NCBI GenBank assembly: GCA_027924585.1
Contig: BSBM01000592.1
Location: 2,480,001 to 2,544,000, forward strand
Length of the DNA stretch: 64,000 bases
Origin: Larix kaempferi
Lineage: Eukaryota > Streptophyta > Pinopsida > Pinales > Pinaceae
Reading direction: 5' to 3'
This document shows positions 1-12,405 of this stretch, piece after piece. Made by a program: the position numbers and the translations under genes. A model generated the notes under the pieces. The model ran no database searches and was not told the origin of the DNA. It saw only the letters and a list, made by a program, of their open reading frames with translations. Positions within the stretch are counted from its first letter, which is position 1. Each line of letters begins with the position of its first letter.

Positions 1-113
1 ATAGCAAGAATAATTGCAGCACTATCGTTTAGTTCAGCCAAGTCAAAATGACCGAGTACACCCTATCCAGCTGATGTGGCTCGAGGGCAAGCCACAAGAT
101 TGTGTTGGGGGCC
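1..113 (+). other. Probable 3' internal end of a Gypsy-like element
   Basis: The stretch runs directly into the LTR at 114. It ends in a G-rich tract (107-111) just before that LTR, and a CTCGAGG-type motif lies about 30 bases upstream. Plant Gypsy elements often end their coding part in this way before the polypurine tract. No reading frame can be identified in so short a piece. Assignment to the same element as the LTR is inference. Confidence 0.3.
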
Positions 114-974
114 TGTTGGCAGGCGGTTTGGTAAAATGCTATCGCAACATCCTCAATGTTGCGACAAGACAGAAGACGGTGCGAAAGGCGACAAGCAGAA
201 GATTATTTTGTGCATGTGTGGGTCAATTGTACCATGGAATGCGGGTTTTGGGTCATTTGGAGCACATATTATGTACTGTTGAGTTAGTTACACCGTAGAA
301 TGCGGGTTTTTGGTCATTTTTGGACTAAGTCAGTTAGATAGTGAGTCATTTGTCCATAGTGTCGGTTAACAAGTTGTTATAAAGTGGACAAGAATTATAA
401 GGAAAAATCCTATATATAGATAAGAATTGTAAGTGTTAGAGAGAGTAGAAGAATCATCGAATGCTGAGATATTATGCGAGGCTCTATTGTTGGCTGTATG
501 TCTTCCGGGTATGTTTTGACGTCAAGGGTTTTTGCAGAAATATTGTATCTAGGTCGACAATGATAATATGATAAAGCTATTTTGGTACAATCTTTGTGTC
601 CAATATGTTCAGTTATGGTAATGCGATGTTGCACTATACAAATAATGTCATGTTTCTTTGATGAAATAATTGTTTTACAATTATTGTCATTGCAATGATG
701 AAAGTCTTGGTTGAATATTACTTTAAATATCATGTTCAATGCTTAGAAATATCTATCCCAGTTATGCAATAAGTTTAAGTATTACAGCTGCAACCATCCT
801 CCTTCAGCGGTGGAAACATGGTTCTGTCTACTCTTCCTTGACACCTCAGGTGAGACCTCATCTTCTCTGCAGGTGTTGCTGGGAGGGATAAAACCTATCG
901 AGGATGGTGGCCAACGAGACTGTGGTATGTGTCGATAGTGAGTGGAACCCCTTTCGACTAGCGTCGCGCCAACA
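114..974 (+). repeat. LTR (probably a 3' LTR), Gypsy-like family
   Basis: It begins TGTTGGC and ends GCCAACA, a perfect 7 bp inverted end. It aligns through most of its length with the LTR at 35581-36498, sharing the start, the promoter-proximal block around the TATA-like run near 410, and the block with a conserved GGTGAGACCTCATCT motif near 850. The 5 bases on either side (GGGCC and ACTCT) are not a duplication, so it is not a clean solo insertion. It is more likely the right LTR of an element extending off the window, or a recombined one. Confidence 0.6.
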
Positions 975-1067
975 ACTCTATAACAGACAATGTTTCTAAT
1001 TATATCGTACTGGATGGAAACTCACTAAGAAACAATTAATTTATTATTACTGCATACCTCATAAACT

Positions 1068-4000
1068 TCAATGGTCTTCATCATCTGAGTCATCATCTGT
1101 ACTATCATCCAATGATCCAGATTCAACATTGTAAGGATTTCCCATATCATCCTCATCATCAATGTCAGTTACGATCATCATGTCATCATCGATATCATCT
1201 TCATGGACATTGTCTGATACATCATCTGATTCAATAAGTTCTTTGACATCTTCTTCAAGAACATGATCATCTAACTCATGTTGATCATGATCATCTTCTA
1301 CGGTGTCTTCTTCTTTGAGAACGTCTTCATTACCTTCATCTATGTTATACTTTACTGGCCTTCCCTTTGGATCGTGTCTCACAGCAAATGACCAACCTGC
1401 TCTACCTGGAACCTCAGAGTAAAATACCTGTTCACATTGGGTTGGAAGAACATAGGGATCCGTTCCTGGCTCAAACAACCATGTATTTACCATGGTAAAT
1501 CCATTATCATGTTCAATTATTGTTTTATCGAGATCACATTGATTCAATCGACACCTGTACTATTTGACAATGAACATAAATACCGTGAAGGAGTTAAATT
1601 CACACTGAAGAATGTCTTCTAGATACCCATAGTATCGATTTTCAGAGAGTTCTGGATGTATGTCACTTCTAGAAGAAACATTGGTCACCTCAAAGACTGC
1701 AGATATCCCACAATCAGATGTTTTCTTTGTTTCATCCAACTTTTTGATTCGATATCTACATACATTGCACCACATAGCCTTATGGTGTTTTACCTACAAC
1801 AAGCCATACAGGAAAATATTACATAATGATCCAATATTTATGATTAACTAGTGCATGTTTATAATGCCATACAATGAAAAAGACAGCGTGACGTACAACA
1901 ACATTATTTTTTACAAAAAAAAAATAGTGTGGATGATTGATATGCTTACCTTCTTATCTTTTAAACCCCTTGCTAAATCGATTTCCCTTTGTGTTAGATT
2001 AGTGTCTCCATTGCGATGTGCATCTTTAACCAATGAAGCCACACCTTCCCATGATATTCCATGACCAGATTGTTCACATCGTTCGATCAATACCTTCATC
2101 CAGTCAAGATTGTTTGCGATGTATAAATGAATTGCATCCCACTCTCGACCAACTGTTTCATGACAATAAAATTAAAATTCAATACAAATGTAATATATTA
2201 ACTTAACAAAGTATATTACAGTATAAATTTATGCAAAATACTAAATATAAAAATGTGTTATATTACCTTTCACCTTCCTCGATCTACCTTTCCCCTTTGG
2301 GTACTCCCCTTCGAAACTCTTATTGAATTCTCGATCACAAATGTAATGTAAATTGAGCTTTTCAGCTAATTTAGGAAGATATTCACTAATACACAACATG
2401 TTTTGGTATACCATATATCCCTCCATCATAGAACCCTCAGCATATGTTCATTGTCTGACCAAACCCTTCATAAATTTCAAGTGCCTCTCAACCATCCACA
2501 TGGACCTTGAGTGCGTAAGTCCACACAGTTCAATCTCCTCAACTTCATGTATGAGGTAGTGTTCTTGTGTATAGAAAAATGCCGAAGGTAGATGCTTCTA
2601 CATTTCACACATGAGACGAGGAATTTATCTCTTCCAATACTTTATGTCTTCTTTATGGAATTCTTTAGATGACAACCATCTACAAGTGACATGAAAACCA
2701 AATCAAGAGATTAAAGAAAAAAATATATATTACGTAACATCATGAATTACATAATGAAAATCAAATATAAGTTTTATGTTGAATTAAACAAACACTAAGC
2801 GCATGGAAAAAATCACCACTTACGTCATGTATTTCCTGAGACTTTATATTATTTGCTTGACATTATTGTCGAAGTTGTCTGGGATAGAGAGAGGTAGAAC
2901 ATACTGTAACAATAATATACAAATAGTTTCATTTTATCCACAAATAGTAGACAAATAAAAAATATACCAACCATATTCACCGTAATAGGAAAAAAAAATC
3001 TATACCATAATAATTACCTTCATGAAGACATGCCAATCGTGAGTTTTCACCCCCACGAAATCACCTTTCTTTGTTATGATATTCTTCATGTTCGCACAAA
3101 ATCCGGTGTGAAATTTAATTTTTCGAATGACTTCTTTTACAACATTACTTTGCTGGTCCGTTAACATCCATGGAAGTGAGTTTATATTAATTTTCTCTCC
3201 GTTGCTATGAAATTGAATGACGTCTTTCATTGCATGGTTGCTATCTTTAATGTCTTTGCAAATTTTGACAATTTTTTCTTTGTCACTCCTTCCATCCAAT
3301 ATTCGCCATAATGTTTCGGTCACATTCTTTCCGATATGCATTGTATCAAATAGATGAGAAATTTGCAGGTGCTCATAGTAGGGAAACCTACTGAATTGTC
3401 TAGGATAACTTTTCATTCCTCGTGGAAGCCCATTAATTCCTTCATGATCACATGAACGACAATCATGAAATTACATAAATTAATGTCAATTACAGTAAAA
3501 AACACACAATAAAAAAAAAATACAATATAACATATCATATACGATGATTCATTATATGTACCTTGACGATTTCTATTATATTGCAACTTCCATAGGTGAG
3601 GTGTCATTCTCTGCGGTTTTAATGCAGTCTCTTGCTTTCCATTGAACAGATGTTTTTCGGTAGTTCGATACCTTCTTATAGAGGAAGTGCCTATACTCAT
3701 CAAACACCTCCTTTCCTAAGCTTTTTGGACGATGAGATTTGATCTTAGGACCACAAATTGGACATGCAAATTTCCCCTTTGTCTGAAGACCTACATAAAG
3801 AGATGGAATATCTATGTCAATTATAATTATATACAAAATGACTGGATTATTTAGAAAAACATGCGTGCGTAGTATATTAACTAGTAGTTCGTAAAATTAA
3901 ATGCAAATAAAGTGGAACTTATAATTACATACCACAAAAATGGGTTAACCCTGGGGCATCATGTATTTTCCATACAAGCATTGCATGGAAATGAAATTGC

Positions 4001-5359
4001 CTTTGTCATATTGGTCTGGATATGTCATACATAGTGATGCCATTCCATAAATTCAGTAGTTCATCAATAAGAGGTTCGATATATACATTCATATCTTTCA
4101 CTTGGTACTTACCTGATTGATATGAACATATAAAAAATATAAATATGAGACTTACCATTTAGATTACATATATTAAACCATATTGCACAATAGAAAAACA
4201 TTAAATATATATATGGCATTATGCGACAAAAATACGACAAATAATATACAACTACTTAAAAAAAAACTACAGGATTCGTACCTGGAACGATCATCGACAA
4301 CATTATGTGCTCCCTCTTTATTGTCAACCATGGAGGAATGTTGTTGTTGATAACAAAAATAGGCCACACCGAGTAAACGGATCTCATCTCTGAAATGGAT
4401 TGACACCATCTGTTGCCAAATAAATCCTAAGATTATGAGGTTCTTCTTTAAAGTGGGGCCATTTTTCCTCCATATCTCTAAATGCAGACCCATCTGCTGG
4501 CATTCGAATAATGTTGTCTTGACTTTTGTTCTGTGCATGGTAATCCATAAACTGCGCTATGTTTTTGCACCTGAACAGTCGTTACAGACGTGGAATAATG
4601 GGAATATAACGCAGAACCTTGCGTGGAACCTTTTTAGTTACTTGATCTGTGCGATATCTACTGATATGACATTCAGGACATTCTGTTGCAAATTCATGTT
4701 GATTGTAATATAGAACATGGTCATCGGGGCATGCATGAATTGCTTCATACTGCATTCCAATTTCTTTCATGATGGTAGATAAATCTCGATATGTGCGAGG
4801 TAAAATATTTGATGGTGGTAACAAATATTCATCTATCATGCTACAAGAAATTAAAATAAAAATCTAGTTAATATAATATAGAAATAATATTAATGGAACA
4901 AATTTCATCCATAAAAATTTGACTTATATATGAATGAACAACAAAATACACAATCATATATATTTTGTGATGGAATATATTACATACCTTAACATCCGTG
5001 TGACTGATATGTTTGAAAGACCATTCATAACCTTCAAGTTCATTATCAATAATAGAGCAGAGAGAAGATTTGTCTTCGATCCCTCATAAAGGGGTTCGTA
5101 TGCTTTATCAAGAAGAGGTATATCATGAATATCATCAAAATGTTCATCATTTTCATGATCATCATCATCATGATCAACATCGACCATTCCAACATTAAAT
5201 GAATCATGGATCAAATTATTTGTAACATCATCTTCAATTATGTTTTCAGAATGATCATCTTCTTCATTAATGTGATCATTAACTTGTTCTCCATTAATAT
5301 TCATAGCTTCCGGTAATTGTTGTGGAAGCACTTCCTCCAGACGAAGTGCCCTAGGATGT
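1068..5359 (-). pseudogene. CACTA TNP2-like transposase, nine-exon pseudogene
   Basis: The conceptual protein follows the plant TNP2 order: acidic N-terminal part, Transposase_21 core, DUF4218-like part, DUF4216-like part and an Asp/Glu-rich tail. Recognisable blocks are EPLYEGSKTN (near 5090), the Transposase_21 zinc motif FACPICG (near 3755), FDTMHIGKN (near 3340) and FYSEVPGRAGW (near 1410). Exons can be read at 4988-5359, 4282-4840, 3933-4112, 3562-3790, 3018-3439, 2824-2903, 2267-2679, 1950-2152 and 1068-1793. Every intron begins GT, ends AG and preserves frame. It is dead: stops lie at 4582-4584, 4006-4008, 2844-2846, 2625-2627, 2598-2600, 2448-2450 and 1560-1562, and there is a frame break near 4390. 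The missing 5' exon lies at 13279-13486, beyond Copia-1. The first listed exon's 5' edge is approximate. Confidence 0.9.
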
Positions 5360-5701
5360 CTTTCATTTATAATTACATGAAACCATCAATAGATAAAAGT
5401 TAATATAAGAAATTCAACCGCAAAATGTAAAAATTTCAAACACAAAATGTAAATATTTATGTGATGCATTTAAAATGTAACAAATTTTGTACTGTTGGGG
5501 TGAAAAGAACAACGGCCAATTGTACTGTTGGTCAAATAGGTGCATCCAAACTATCCAAGAGACATAATAATTGACCCAATTACTAAGCAAAACTACTCAA
5601 ATATAACACAAAATTTCTCATATTGTACTCCACTAAGGTAAGATAAATGATGCTATGGTAATTTATATAGAGAAAATATAAGAGAAATTACAACATGCCA
5701 A
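5360..5701. other. CACTA intron or spacer left of Copia-1
   Basis: An AT-rich stretch between the acidic exon and the Copia-1 insertion point. I see no convincing coding sequence. The last five bases (5697-5701, GCCAA) are the left target duplication of Copia-1. The position between the N-terminal domain and the second readable exon suggests that Copia-1 landed in an intron. Confidence 0.5.
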
Positions 5702-6305
5702 TGTTGATGTATATGTAACTTCGGAACGTATTTCATCATGTATTTCATATATATTTATTGTACCCTTATTAGAGATGTGTTATTCCTCTATAAGGAAGTG
5801 TCGACATGTGGATTGACAAGTGTCGTAAGTGTGTGTACTTGCCGATGGGTTATTAGACCACCATGTGTGGGGTCGGCCCTGAAATATATATTATATTGTG
5901 GATGTACCTAGCTAGACAACTCGGCCCCATAAGGTCACTGAGAAAACAGGTTAGTATAAATAGAGATCAGGAGATCTCTATTTAGATCATTCGAAAAGTC
6001 ATCTCTCTCTCACTCAGAAAGTGGCGCACTAGTGAGGAGGAGGATCATCTGCTTCTAGGAGACTATCTCAAGTGTATTTTGGTTGTACTTTAGTTGAGCC
6101 ATTGCTCTCTCTATATTTGAGGAAGTTGTGGGGTTTTTCACCTTAGGGTTTTCCCTACGGAAACTCTGTGTCTCTTGTCTCTCATGCTTTGGATTCTTGT
6201 GATGCTTGTCATGCTTATTGTGATTGTTATGCATTGATGTATTGTATATGTTATTCTCTCAGAGAAGATCCTAGAGTATTGTGAATTAATGCTCAAAATT
6301 TAACA
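5702..6305 (+). repeat. Copia-1 5' LTR
   Basis: This is the 604 bp LTR, from TGTTGATG to TTTAACA. It is longer than the 3' copy because of a 12 bp segment near 5735 and another short segment near 6205. It is directly followed by the primer-binding site. Confidence 0.97.
5955..5962 (+). promoter_or_regulatory. TATA box in Copia-1 5' LTR
   Basis: TATAAATA lies about 350 bp upstream of the LTR end. The same octamer is at 12647-12654 in the 3' LTR, and the equivalent TATA context is kept in the related Copia LTRs. The role as core promoter for the genomic RNA is inferred from position and motif. Confidence 0.55.
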
Positions 6306-6317
6306 TGGTATCAAAGC
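6306..6317 (+). other. Copia-1 primer-binding site
   Basis: TGGTATCAAAGC abuts the 5' LTR with no gap. It matches the usual plant Copia site for the initiator tRNA-Met 3' end (TGGTATCAGAGC) except for one base. Confidence 0.9.
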
Positions 6318-6878
6318 TAACCTGAGAAGAAGACATTTTGCAGTGACATAAACTTGCGTTTCTTGTTTATTGGGTTTCTCTCCGCAGATTTTGGAAAAGA
6401 AGTATAGTAGATTGACTCTACTCATCAAGGAGAATCTATCTATCCAATCAAAATTCAATTCTGAGCATTTTCAGATTTTGCCCTAAAAATTAGGGTTTCC
6501 ACAAAAATAGGAATTTCTGAAATCTGAAGACATAGCTGGAAGCTCCTTGCAAAAATCGAAGTTGAGAGCTTTGTATAGAGATTTTTGGCTGAGTAGATCT
6601 CTGGGAAACTCAAACCCTAATTCAGGGCTCTCCCTAGTGAACCCGAGAGGACAAAAGGGAAATCTGAAGGGTAAACCTTTGTTGATCTCAAATTCTGAAT
6701 ACACCAGACTGATCAGCTCATCAAGGTGCATCTTTCTATGCTTTCAGAAAATTGAAATTCATATTTTGAATTTTTAGGGTTTTTTCGACAAACCCTAATC
6801 CGGGACCAGATCCAGTTTTCAGCATTTCAAGTGGTAAGACCTAAATATTTTCTATTTCCATTTGAAGTACTCTTTAAG
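6318..6878 (+). other. Copia-1 untranslated leader
   Basis: The leader lies between primer site and gag start. It contains several AAACCCTAA-like runs and shares long blocks with the leaders of Copia-2 (63566-64000) and Copia-3 (29725-30864). No gene is supported here. Confidence 0.8.
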
Positions 6879-9800
6879 ATGTCTCACCACACCAATCTTG
6901 AATATAAGCTTGAAGGAGCTGATAACTTCTGAGCTTGGAAGTATAGGATTGGGTTAATCCTGGAAGAGAATGAGTTGGACTCATATGTAAAAGAAGACAT
7001 CCCTATCCCAGAGGATGAAGAGGCTAAGGTATTGCATAAGAAAAACGTGGTCAAGGCAAAGAGAATCATTGTTGATTCTATCAAAGACCATCTCATACCC
7101 CATGTGTCTTCTCTAAAGACACCCCAGGAGATGTTTGACTCTTTGACCAAGCTATTTGAAGGGAAGAACATAAATCGAAAGATGACCCTGTGGAACCAAT
7201 TGAAAGGAGTAAAGTTTCAGAATGGAGAAACCATTCAATCTTATTTTTCAAGGGTCTCCCAGATCAAGGAACAACTAGAAGCAGTGGATGAAATGGTGGA
7301 GAATGGTGAAGTGGTGATGACCAATCTAAATGGCCTACCCAGGTCATGGGATTCCTTTATTCAAGGAATTTATGCAAGGAAGAAGTTGATCTCCTTCAAC
7401 AGATTGCGGGAAGAATTCTCTCAAGAAGAAGCTAGGCTTGTGGCCCTAGAAGAAAAGATGGGAAATGAAGATCAAGCTCTCACAACACATGCCATGAAAG
7501 GCAAGTCCAAGAAGGAATCATCTCATAACATAAGATTCTCACATCACCATTATCATAAAGATAAGAAAGATCTCAGATGCTTCAATTGCAATGAGAAGGG
7601 GCACTTTGCTTCAGATTGTCCCAAGAAGAAGAAAGACAACAACAACAACTTCAATAAGAAGAAGAAGAATAACAAAACAAGATATCATGTTCATACTGTC
7701 AAAGATGATGAACCCCCAAAGAAGAAGGCTAGGGCAGAAAGTGATAGTGATGATGACTCATCAAGTGAAGAAGAATATGTTGTAATTTCTGCTCTCACAG
7801 GTACTATCTCCCATGGTTGTAATGATTGGTTGATTGGTAGTGGGGCTTCCAAACACATGACTGGGTTTAAGGAATCTTTTGTGAATCTATTTGAACATGA
7901 ATCACCCCATAAGGTGAAACTTGGGGATGATTATCAATACCCAATCAAAGGAAGTGGTGAAGCCTCCTACAACCTAGATTCTGGAAAATATTTGAAGATG
8001 AAAGAAGTCCTTTATGTACCTAGACTCAAGAAGAACTTACTCTCCATCTCTGCATTGGATGCAAAAGGTATGAGGGTTGCATTTGTGGATGGCCAAGTAC
8101 TAATGTGGCCAAAGGGAAAGAACATAGATGATGCAGTAGTGATTGGAGAGCAAGAGGGAGGTTTGTATAAATTGAAGGGACAACCTAAACATGCCATGGT
8201 ACATGAATCCATGGAGCCAAGTGAACTTTGGCATAGAAGACTTGCTCATATGCACTATAGGGCACTTCCAATTGCAAGCAAGGCTGTAGAGGGTCTTCCT
8301 GAAATAAAGACCAAACATGAGGGTGTTTGCAAAGGATGTGCAAAAGGTAAAAACATTAAGAAGGCTTTCCCAAGTAGTGAAAGCAAGGCAAAAGACATCC
8401 TGGAAATCATCCACTCAGATGTATGTGGTCCTATGTCATCCAGTTCTCTGAGTGGGTATGCTTACTATGTCTCATTTATTGATGACTTCTCCAGGAAGAC
8501 TTGGGTATACTTCTTGAAGAGCAAAGATGAGGTGTTTGATAAATTCAAGGAATTCAAAACCTTGATGGAGAATCAAACTGATAAGAAGATCACAACATTC
8601 AGATCCGACAATGGTGGAGAATTCACCTCAGGTGACTTCAAGAAGCTTTGTAGTGATTCAGGGATTAAGAGGGAATTGACTGCTCCTTATAATCCTCAAC
8701 AGAATGGAGTTGTAGAAAGGAAGAACAGAACAATCATGGAAGCAGCAAGGGAAATGCTGCATGACCAGGATCTACCTATGCATCTATGGGAAGAAGCAGC
8801 TAGAACAGTTGTATATGTGCAGAACAAAACACCCCACAAGATATTGGATAACAAGACACCAGAAGAGGTCTTTTCTGGTAAGAAACCTGAAGTCAACCAT
8901 CTCAGAATATTTGGTTGTCTAGCATACACTCATGTCCCAAAGGAAAAGAGGACTAAACTAGATCCTTCAGGAAAGAAGGGTATCTTTGCGTGTTACAGTG
9001 AAAGATCGAAGGATTACATAATATACTTTCCAGGGTTCACGAAGATTGATGTCAGCAGGGATGTAAAATTTGATGAAAACTCAGCATTCATCAAATCAAG
9101 GAAGCCACCTATCGAAATTTATGAAGAACCTAAGGAAACTAGATTTCAAGACACTGCCATGACTGAAGCAGTTCCAAAAGTTGTTCGTGAGTTTGAAGAT
9201 CCGCAAGAACCTGTAGATCCACCCTGTGAGGATAAATCTCGCAAGAGGAAACCTGCATGGGCTAAAGAGCTCATTCAAGATGCAGAAATATTTGGCATTC
9301 CAGAAGAAGAACACAAAGCAAAGAAGAGAACCAGATCACATACCAGCTATGTTGCTTTACTCTGTGACATTATGAACAAAGAGCCTTCCAGTTATGAAGA
9401 AGCAGCGGAAAAGAAAGAATGGAAGGATTCCATGGTTGAGGAATACCAATCAATAATGAAGAATGATGTTTGGGATGTTGTACCAAGACCTAAAGAGAAG
9501 TCTGTTGTGACTTCTAAATGGATCTACAAAATCAAGCATGCTGCAGATGGCAGTGTAGAGAAATACAAAGCAAGATTCGTAGCTCGTGGCTTCTCTTAGA
9601 AAGAGGGAATAGATTATGAAGAAACTTTTGCACCTATAGCCAGGTATACTTCCATCAAAACAGTACTTTCCCTGACTGCAGCGATGAAATGGAAAATACA
9701 CTAGATGGATGTCAAGACTGCTTTCCTGAATGGTGTAGTTGAAGAGGAAGTATATGTGGAGCGGCCACTCGGTTTCGAAATATATGACAGGGAGTCATAT

Positions 9801-10925
9801 GTGTGCAGATTGAAGAAAGCTTTGTATGGCTTGAAACAAGCTCCCAGAACTTGGTATGGTAGGATGGACAGTTTCCTATCTAGTTTGGGCTTTACCAAGA
9901 GTAAAGCGGATTCCAACCTTTATTACAAGGTTGAGGAAGGGAATCTTGTGATTCTACTCCTGTATGTGGATGACTTATTTGTAACAGGAGATGGCAGATT
10001 GATTGCAGATACTAAGAGAAACCTTGCTGCCGAGTTCGATATGAAATATTTGGGAATGATGCATTATTTCCTAGGTATGGAGGTGTGTCAGAGTACAGGT
10101 GGGATCTTCCTTGGTCAAGGGAAGTACACCGTAGATATCCTGAAGAGATTTAGGATGATGGATTGCAAGGCCATGGCCACACCTATGGCATCGAATCTGA
10201 AGCTTCTATGTGATGCTTCATCTGAGCCGGTTGATGTCTCTATGTATCGTCAGATGATTGGGTCCTTGATGTACCTGACGAACACGAGACCAGATATTTG
10301 CTTTATCGTGAACACATTGAGTCAGTTCCTGACAGATCCGAGGAGTGTTCATTTGGTTGCTGTAAAGCATGTTCTGAGGTACCTGAAGGGTACAGTGGAT
10401 TATGGGCTCAAGTATTAGGCGAATCAAAAGTTTAACCTGTAGGGTTATGTTTATTCAGATTGGGCTGGTAGTGCTGCAGATAGGAAGAGCACATCTGGGT
10501 GCTGCTTCAGTATGGGATCAGGTGTGATCTCTTGGTTTAGCAGGAAGCAGTCCTGTGTAGCACTGAGTACAGCTGAGGCAGAGTATGTTGCAGCTTGTTC
10601 AGCTAGCTGTGAGGCAGTATGGCTATGGAAGCTATTGTCTGAATTATTTGATCTCCTGTTGGATGCTACTGGTATCTTCTGTGATAACCAGATTTGTGTG
10701 AAGCTGTCCGAGAACCCAGTGTTTCATGACAGGTTGAAACACATAGAGATCAAATATCACTATATCAGGGATATGGTGCAGAGAGGAGCTGTGAAGCTCC
10801 TGTATGTTGCGACGGACGAGCAGATTGCATATGTGCTGACGAAGCCACTAGCCAGGGTGAAGTTCGAGTACTTCAGAGAGAGGCTTGGTGTTCTTCGGAT
10901 TGATGACTCTTTGAGGAAGAAGTGA
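6879..10925 (+). pseudogene. gag-pol: Copia-1 gag-pol polyprotein, inactivated by five nonsense codons
   Basis: One uninterrupted frame of 1348 codons plus stop. Gag (UBN2 type) covers roughly residues 20-230, followed by a zinc knuckle CFNCNEKGHFASDC near residue 234. The protease motif near 320 reads GSGASKHMTG; the relative at 62559 has DSGASKHMTG, so the catalytic Asp is changed to Gly (codon 7836-7838). Integrase has HRRLAH near 450, then SFIDDFSRKTW, RSDNGGEF and VVERKNR, supplying the D, D and E. Reverse transcriptase has LLYVDDLF near 1028. RNase H begins near 1190 (SDWAGSAADRKSTSG). Stops interrupt the frame at 6930-6932, 9597-9599, 9702-9704, 10416-10418 and 10440-10442. No frameshift is needed. 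The start was chosen because MSHHT is conserved with Copia-2. Confidence 0.97.
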
Positions 10926-11039
10926 TGGACACATTTGCTGAAGCCATTCCAAGCATGTTGGAAGGAGGATCCTTCACATGGCTGTGGATGTAAGCGCTGG
11001 ATGATGAGCATCAAGATGATGTTCTGGTTTCTGCTTTGT

Positions 11040-11262
11040 ATGATCAGTTGGATCATTTTTATATGTATGTATGTATGCATCATGTTGGATGCTGGATATG
11101 ATCAGTTGGATCATTTATATGTATATGTACACATCATGTTGGATGCTGGATATGATCAGTTGGATCATTTATATGTATGTACGCATCATGTTGGATGCTG
11201 GATATGATCGGTTGGATCATGTGTATGTATTTTGTATAAGCATCATGTTGGATGCTTGGACC
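11040..11262 (+). repeat. 54 bp tandem repeat array
   Basis: Four units start at 11040, 11098, 11152 and 11204. Each contains ATGATCAGTTGGATCAT and CATCATGTTGGATGCTGGAT. Spacing is 58, 54 and 52 bp through gain and loss of ATGT or AT steps. The 54 bp unit keeps a reading frame open, giving repeats of HIMLDAGYDQLDHLYV, but there is no sign that it is translated. A related array lies at 58215-58390 in Copia-2. Confidence 0.85.
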
Positions 11263-11570
11263 ATATATCTGTATATGTATCAGGTGGATACATTGTATGA
11301 TCAGGTAAATCATGTATGTTGATATGTATCATGTATTTATATTTATATCAGGTGGATCATGTATGATGATATGTATCAGGTAGATACTTGGTATGCATCA
11401 GGTAGATGCATTGTATGATCATGGATGACGAGCTTCAAGATGTTGCTCTAGATGACATGTAGCAGGATGTTGCAGTGATGATGATCAGGATGATCATGTG
11501 TACATCAGGATGATGTATGGTGAGTATCAGGTTGATACTCTGTGGTCGTGGAACAGGTTGTGCAGATAAG

Positions 11571-12080
11571 CATGTAATTTGTGCCCTGGGAGATTTGCAA
11601 ATAGTCTTTCGAGGTTTTTCCTACGGCATGTAATTTGTACCCTGGGATATCTGGGAAATTCTCTTTCGAGGTTTTGCTTGGGACGACATTAAATTTGTGC
11701 CCTGGGATATCTGCAAATAGTCTTTCGAGGTTTTTCCTATGGCATGTAATTTGTGCCCTGGGATATCTGGCAGATGTTCTTTCTAGGTTTTGTCCTATGG
11801 CATGTAATTTGTGCCCTGGGAGATCCGATAGGTTGAGTCGTGTGCTTGTAATCAGTTTTGGGATGCTCTTTCGAGGTTTTTCCATGACCACATGTAATTT
11901 GTGCCCTAGGAGATCCAATAGGTTGAGCCTTGTGCTCGTAATCATTCCTAGGATGCTCTTTCGAGGTTTTGTGGTGACCACATGTAATTTGTGCCCTGGG
12001 AGATCTGATAGGTTGAGCCTTGTGCTCGTAATCAGTCCTGGGATTCTCTTTCAAGGTTTTGTGGTGGGGTCACATGTAAT
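11571..12080 (+). repeat. 62/90 bp tandem repeat array
   Basis: Units share CATGTAATTTGTGCCCTGGG and CTTTCGAGGTTTT. The first four are about 62 bp. The later ones are 90 bp because they carry an additional GATAGGTTGAGC...GCTCGTAATC block. Equivalent units occur at 57300-57830 in Copia-2 and a trace at 16480-16570 in Copia-3, so the array belongs to the family and not to one copy. Confidence 0.85.
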
Positions 12081-12396
12081 AAGTCTTGGAGATCTGGACA
12101 GGATGAAAAAGGCCTCAGATGCTCTTTAGGGTTCTTGCTAGTCAAGAGACTCTTTTAAGGTTTTGTGACGCACATAATAAGTCTTGATATTTCCACAGTA
12201 TGGCCAGTGATGATGAAGACCTGCAGGTGGTGGGCCTACATCTAGTATGAAAAAGGACTGGCTCTGTAGAACTTCCTATGACGAGTAGAGTCAGAGATTG
12301 GTTGAGATAGCAGCAGCAGTGACGATGCATCGATGGCGATGATCCCAAGAAGAAGACTTGTCTAGCAGATCTATGTCGAGAAATACCTTCCTAGTT

Positions 12397-12405
12397 AAGA
12401 GGGAG
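12397..12405 (+). other. Copia-1 polypurine tract
   Basis: AAGAGGGAG immediately precedes the 3' LTR, the expected position for the plus-strand primer. The same tract, reverse-complemented, flanks the 3' LTR of Copia-2 (57064-57072) and, with one change, that of Copia-3 (16204-16212). Confidence 0.75.

Larger units (their letters stand above)
10926..12396 (+). other. Copia-1 long 3' non-coding region
   Basis: About 1.5 kb separates the pol stop from the polypurine tract. It is unusually long for a Copia element and is mostly tandem repeats (11040-11262 and 11571-12080). The last 300 bases hold a block conserved with Copia-2 and Copia-3, near 12170-12370. No conserved protein is visible. Confidence 0.8.

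Noticed and set aside
114-974. Solo LTR with target duplication
   Set aside because: Flanks GGGCC and ACTCT do not match. A 3' LTR of an element extending off the window, or a recombined LTR, is preferred.
975-1067. Left terminus of the CACTA element next to the LTR
   Set aside because: No CACTA/CACTG end and no GTCGGATATCC-like subterminal repeats are present there.
11040-12080. CRISPR-like array
   Set aside because: Units are contiguous with no unique spacers, the DNA is plant retrotransposon sequence, and the same units occur in other copies of the element.
11505-12129. Overlapping long open frames on both strands after Copia-1 pol
   Set aside because: They arise from the 62/90 bp tandem repeat, not from conserved coding. 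Equivalent frames are not kept in Copia-2 and Copia-3.
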